A DNA stretch of 64,000 bases from Straminergon stramineum (lineage: Eukaryota > Streptophyta > Bryopsida > Hypnales > Calliergonaceae). This document shows, piece after piece, positions 59,405-64,000 of this stretch. Position 1 is the first letter of the stretch. Every line of letters begins with the position of its first letter. Location: assembly GCA_963920665.1 (NCBI GenBank), contig OY987263.1:38785218-38849217 (forward strand), read 5' to 3'. The notes beneath the pieces were generated by a model. The model saw only the letters and a program-made list of their open reading frames with translations, had not been told where the DNA came from and did no database searches. A program made the position numbers and the translations under genes.

Positions 59405-62116
59405 ATGCAAAGTGCAAATACCACTAGTGAGGCGATTGCTGTTTTGAAGAATCGTTTACAAAAAGGCATTGCGATAGGTTCATACATGTATGTTGAAGTT
59501 CTAAAGCAATGTTTGAAGCAGAAAGACCTTTCAGCAGCCAAGCAAATTCATGACTGCATCATGAAGAGCAAAATGGACCAAAATCTGTATGTGGTAAACA
59601 ACCTAATGAATGTCTATATCAGATGCGGGAGATTGCTGGATGCACACCGAGTATTTGATGAACTTGTGAAGAAAGACGTCATTATTTGGAACGTGATTAT
59701 TGGGGGTTATGCTCAGCACAATCGTGCTAAAGAGGCAATGGAACTTTTCAATCAAATGCGTCGAGAAGGGTTCCAGCCAGACGAGGTTTCATACGTATGC
59801 ATCCTGAAGGCATGCGCCAGCCCTTCAACTCTAAAATGGGGCAAAGAGATCCATGAGTACATCGGACATTCTGGCCTTGAATCATGTGTGCGTGTAGGGA
59901 CTGCGCTCGTTCAAATGTATGCAAAGTGCGGGCACATAAAAGAGGCAAGGACAACTTTTGATAAGTTGACAAGTAGGAATGTCATTTCCTGGAATGTGAT
60001 GATCAAATCATATGCAGAAAGTGGTTGTTGGGATGAAGCATATCAACTGTTGCTCCAAATGAAACGAGAAGGGTTCATGCCAAATGCAATCACCTTTCTA
60101 AGCATCCTGAATGCATTTACGAGTGCAGGGCCTTTGCATTGGGCGAAGAAGGTTCATAGCCATGTCCTGGAAGTGGGGCTTGAATCAGATATGCGTGTGA
60201 GCACTGCCCTCTTACATGTCTATGCAAAGAGTGGCAGTATTGATGATGCTCGACTAGTTTTCGACAGAATGGAGGAACGCAATGTAATCACTTGGACTGC
60301 GTTGGTTGGAGCATATGCAGCAAGTGGTTGTGGCGCTGAAGCATACGAACTGTTCCTCCAAATGCAACGGGAAGGCTTCACACCCGATGCATATACTTAC
60401 GTGAGCATATTGAATGCTTCTGCTAGCGCAGGGGCTTTGGAGTGGGTGAGAGAGGTTCACAGGCATGCAATCAAATCAGGACTTGAGTTGGATATGCGTG
60501 TGGGTAGCGCACTTGTTCACATGTATGCAAAGAGTGGGAGTGTTGATGACGCCCGACTAGTTTTTGACAGAATGGAAGTACGCAATTTAGTCACATGGAC
60601 TGTGATGATCGGTGCACTTGCACAACATCGATGTGGGCGTGAAGTGTATGAATTATTTCTCCAAATGCAACGGGAAGGCTTCAAACCAGATGCTTTGACT
60701 TACGCAAGCCTCCTGAATACGTGTGCAAGTGCAAGGGATTTGAAGTGGGTGAAGCAGGTTCACAGGCATGCCCAGGAAGCAGGACTTGAGTTAGATTTGC
60801 GTGTGGGCAGCACGCTTATTCACGCTTATGCAAAGAGTGGCAGTGTTACTGATGCCCGACTAGTTTTTGACAAAATGGAGGAACTCAACGTATTCACGTG
60901 GACTACGATGATTAGAGCATATGCAACAAGTGGTTGTGGTATTGAAGCGTATGATCTGTTTCTACAAATGCAACGGGAAGGCTTCATACCCGATACATTC
61001 ACTTACGTGAGCATTTTGAATGCTTGTGCAAGCGCAGGAGCTTTGGAGTGGGTGAGAGAGGTTCACAGGCATGCAATCGAAGCAGGACTTGAGTTGGATC
61101 TGCGTGTGGGCGGTGCTCTCGTTCACACGTACGCAAAGAGTGGGAGTATTGAGGATGCCCGATTGGTTTTTGACAGAATGGAAGGACGTGATTTAGTCAC
61201 ATGGAATGTGATGATTGGTGGACTTGCCCAGCATGGATTTGGGTATGAAGCTCTGGAAGTCTTCAGCAAGATGAATGCGGCAGGTGTGAAGCCTGATGAG
61301 TCCACATGTGTGGCAGTGTTGTCGGCTTGTAGCCACGCAGGCCTTGTTGATGAAGGCCGCCGATTATTTCTGGGTATGGCGCAAAATTATGGCATTGAAC
61401 CTGACGTGGTTCATTATACTTGCATGGTGGATCTTCTTGGGCGGGCTGGACACTTGGAGGAAGCCAAGCTCTTCATTGATAACATGCCAGTTGGTCCAGA
61501 TGAAGTTACTTGGGGAGCCTTGCTTGGTGCTTGTAGAAATTATGGTAACGTGGAGTTGGGTGAACTTGCTGCGAAAGAGCTTATGAAGTTGAAACCCAAG
61601 GGAGCCTCAGCGTATGTGCTCCTCTCCAACATCTACGCTGCAGCTGGCAAGTGGGAGGAGGTGTCATTGGTGCGCACTTTGATGCAGGAAAGAGGTATAC
61701 ACAAGGAAACGGGGCGTAGCTGGATTGAAATTGCTAGCAAGATCCATTTCTTCGTTTCAGGGGATACATCTCATCCAGAACGGATGGAGATTTATGCTGA
61801 GTTGAGCAAATTGACTGAGAAAATCAAGGCTGAAGGCTACCTTCCTGATACCCGAGTTGTGTTGCGTAATGTTGACGAGAAGGATAAAGAATTTTCTCTG
61901 TGCTCTCATAGTGAGAAGCTAGCAATCGTGTATGGACTTATCCACACTCCCTGCGGTGTACCAGTTCGTGTTTACAAGAACCTTCGGGTGTGTTCAGATT
62001 GTCATACAGCAACCAAGTTTATCTCCAAGGTGACTAGAAAAGAGATCGTGGTCAGGGATGCAAATCGTTTTCATCACTTCAAAGATGGCGTATGTTCTTG
62101 TCAAGATTACTGGTGA
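59405..62116 (+). CDS. PLS-class DYW pentatricopeptide repeat RNA-editing protein
   Basis: Proteins of this class bind one organellar transcript through their PPR tract and convert a specific C to U with the DYW deaminase domain. The 903-residue open frame has an N-terminal partial tract, six P-L-S triplets spaced 101 residues apart (recognised by WN/WT..I at about 92, 193, 294, 395, 496 and 597), then E1, E2 and DYW domains. The deaminase is intact: HSE at H835-E837, CSDC at C863/C866, and the terminal zinc ligands HH...CSCQDYW with DYW at 901-903. The first Met, MQSANTT, gives no obvious transit peptide, and the frame stays open upstream to an acceptor at 59352. An extended N-terminus from exon 58805-58980 is therefore possible. 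Mitochondrial or plastid location is inferred from family. The blocks are unusually alike, as in moss DYW proteins. Confidence 0.93.
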   Translation: MQSANTTSEAIAVLKNRLQKGIAIGSYMYVEVLKQCLKQKDLSAAKQIHDCIMKSKMDQNLYVVNNLMNVYIRCGRLLDAHRVFDELVKKDVIIWNVIIGGYAQHNRAKEAMELFNQMRREGFQPDEVSYVCILKACASPSTLKWGKEIHEYIGHSGLESCVRVGTALVQMYAKCGHIKEARTTFDKLTSRNVISWNVMIKSYAESGCWDEAYQLLLQMKREGFMPNAITFLSILNAFTSAGPLHWAKKVHSHVLEVGLESDMRVSTALLHVYAKSGSIDDARLVFDRMEERNVITWTALVGAYAASGCGAEAYELFLQMQREGFTPDAYTYVSILNASASAGALEWVREVHRHAIKSGLELDMRVGSALVHMYAKSGSVDDARLVFDRMEVRNLVTWTVMIGALAQHRCGREVYELFLQMQREGFKPDALTYASLLNTCASARDLKWVKQVHRHAQEAGLELDLRVGSTLIHAYAKSGSVTDARLVFDKMEELNVFTWTTMIRAYATSGCGIEAYDLFLQMQREGFIPDTFTYVSILNACASAGALEWVREVHRHAIEAGLELDLRVGGALVHTYAKSGSIEDARLVFDRMEGRDLVTWNVMIGGLAQHGFGYEALEVFSKMNAAGVKPDESTCVAVLSACSHAGLVDEGRRLFLGMAQNYGIEPDVVHYTCMVDLLGRAGHLEEAKLFIDNMPVGPDEVTWGALLGACRNYGNVELGELAAKELMKLKPKGASAYVLLSNIYAAAGKWEEVSLVRTLMQERGIHKETGRSWIEIASKIHFFVSGDTSHPERMEIYAELSKLTEKIKAEGYLPDTRVVLRNVDEKDKEFSLCSHSEKLAIVYGLIHTPCGVPVRVYKNLRVCSDCHTATKFISKVTRKEIVVRDANRFHHFKDGVCSCQDYW

Positions 62117-64000
62117 CCAGTTTGGCAATCCCAACCAATTGTGACAACTTAGACCTCTTCAGTGATTTGTGGAGAGAATCCTCTTCTCGCAACACGGGTA
62201 AATGCATAAGTGGCGTGTCCGGCACAACAGTTGAGGATCAGTCCAACAAAGCTGATCAAGATGTCACCAGCACACTGCAAAGAGAAGGTAAATGTGTGGG
62301 AATGACGCATCCTTTTACTAGATCGATGTCCTGGATTGAAGTTGAACCAAGATCTTAATCTCTGGTTGAGCTGTACCACACAGATTGTTTTCTCCAGTTG
62401 GATTGATTACCATTATCTTGCTTTTGAGTCATTTATTAGGTACTGGAAATTCTTTCTGAGGTTAAAAAAATTTAATTTGAACTGTTCAGAGAGAACTGGG
62501 TATTTGATTTCTTTCTTGGATATTTTCCTCACCTACATTATTGAAGCACGGAGCTTTTTAGAATTTCACAGAGCAACCTTTGTCAACTGTGCATTTCTCT
62601 TGGTATGGTGAGTTTGTTTTTTTCTAAAATCTTCCATTTGACATGCAGCTCAAATCTAATGATTAGTTACTCCGTCAGATGGCAGTTCGAGGGTACAAAC
62701 TGGATGAATCATGGAGCATCACCAACGAAAGCTATGAAACAGTTATAGTTGCTGTCCAGTAATATAGAGCTTGAACAGAAGCAGGGAAGCGGGAAGGCGA
62801 GAACTTTTTACATGAAGATGCTACTGCGGCATGTAACAGGTTTTTCTCAAGTAGACAGGGTCTTCATTTGTACGCAGCCTACATGCCAGCTTTTCCAGGT
62901 AGTTGGGTCACGCATCATACAACCAAGGGAAACAGCTTAACTTGAATTGACATACCCTGTTGGACTCTCCCACTCCTTTGCATCCATCTACATCACTACA
63001 GCTGTATCTAATGCATTCACCAGTGCTCATTTATCTCACCTGGCAACATTCTTATGGTTTTCATGGGGTTCAATATGCTATTGAAGTCATTACATACTGT
63101 ACTACGTACAACATAGTTGTAACCGGAAATAGTAATGTCTGTCCTGGACAAGACTCTTTCCATGCAAAAGACTCATCATGGTGAATCTGCACAATCTTTC
63201 TTGTGATGAAAATATATGGTTAACATCTGAATTAAACAATGATAAACACCAACTCCAAGACTGTGAAGTGTCAAACATATTCTTAACATAAGAGATACCA
63301 TTTAACCTTGCAAATACAAATAAGCATTCAATTTCGAAGTGCTCTTCACGGAAGTAACAACACTTAATATATGTGTTCAAATAAGCAATTGAGAAGAGTT
63401 CATGTTATTAAATTGCCTAGTTTTTGGTTGAAAGTCACAGGAAGTCCAAGGAGGATTCTAAATTTTCTCTCATGCATTTTTTGGACACCATATAAATAAA
63501 CTATGACTTTATCAAAGGGTTGAAATAAAGGTGTACCTAAAGGCAACCCTAAGTTCTAATGGATAGAGGAACATAACATTTGGGTAAGAGTCTAGAGGAT
63601 TGATTTAGAAAAGGGTCACAATTAGGTGTGGTTATCTTTATGGAGCCTTTCCTAATTCATTCTGTGACTGAAAGCAAAAGATTCAACAAAATATAGCATG
63701 ACACATCTAAATGAATTAAAATGAGATTAAACTAGATCTACAAATGCCAAGATGGATTCTAAAGATCAGAGGTTTCATTTTCTGATTGGGCAACTGAAAA
63801 CCCACCGAATACTAAAGATTCTGATTGTTAGCGCTTAAAGTGACATTTCGGCACCCTAGAATGTTCCAAAATAACATTCATGTCAGTCAAACTATCAGAA
63901 TGACACGCGGAAATCTTCTAAAAAAACATTATAATATGCCTTCAAAGTTGTGAATGTCTATCAATATAACTGCAATGTCTGAAACAGTGCCGATATTGTG
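62117..64000. other. 3' flank of the PPR gene and intergenic DNA
   Basis: The first part is probably the PPR 3' UTR. I see no further gene, RNA or structured repeat to the end of the window. Confidence 0.4.

Overview
The window is nuclear DNA from a land plant, most likely a moss. The background is AT-rich, introns are short with GT..AG borders, and there is a degenerate TTTAGGG telomere-type tract. The genes are plant-type. The DYW pentatricopeptide protein is built from near-identical 101-residue blocks with the MQREGF style that I associate with Physcomitrium-type mosses. The species call is an inference from protein style only.

Four protein genes are supported. (1) 9959-13162 (+) encodes ubiquitin-activating enzyme E1 (UBA1) in one coding exon, with a TATA box and a probable 5' UTR intron. 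(2) 19999-27264 (-) encodes a DDHD-domain phospholipase A1 of the SGR2 / PA-PLA1 family in about 19 exons. (3) 37390-42480 (-) encodes a C1-less plant diacylglycerol kinase in 12 exons totalling 1539 nt, an exact multiple of three. (4) 59405-62116 (+) encodes a 903-residue PLS-DYW RNA-editing protein, with spliced leader exons upstream. Genes 2 and 3 lie on the same strand about 10 kb apart; by family function one makes phosphatidic acid and the other is of a family that cleaves it.

On the minus strand at 55458-56463 I find what looks like an unannotated polycistronic C/D-box snoRNA gene. It has two telo-boxes and a TATA box, then at least three C/D snoRNAs with terminal stems. One guide matches the 5' region of 18S rRNA over 13 nt.

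The rest is repeat-rich. The most informative element group has TTAA target duplications and CCC...GGG ends, which is the piggyBac signature and unusual for a plant. It includes a 931-bp copy (49928-50858), a second copy (6824-7988) interrupted by a 223-bp MITE whose removal restores the host terminus exactly, a truncated third copy (8017-8795), and three more MITEs at 52613-53689. Other repeats are a 4.3-kb inverted-repeat structure with a purine-rich minisatellite (130-4462), a dead Tc1/mariner transposase (35545-36290), several foldback elements, a 20-bp tandem array, a possible CACTA terminus, and two dispersed families with copies at both ends of the window. Long stretches between these hold nothing I can identify.
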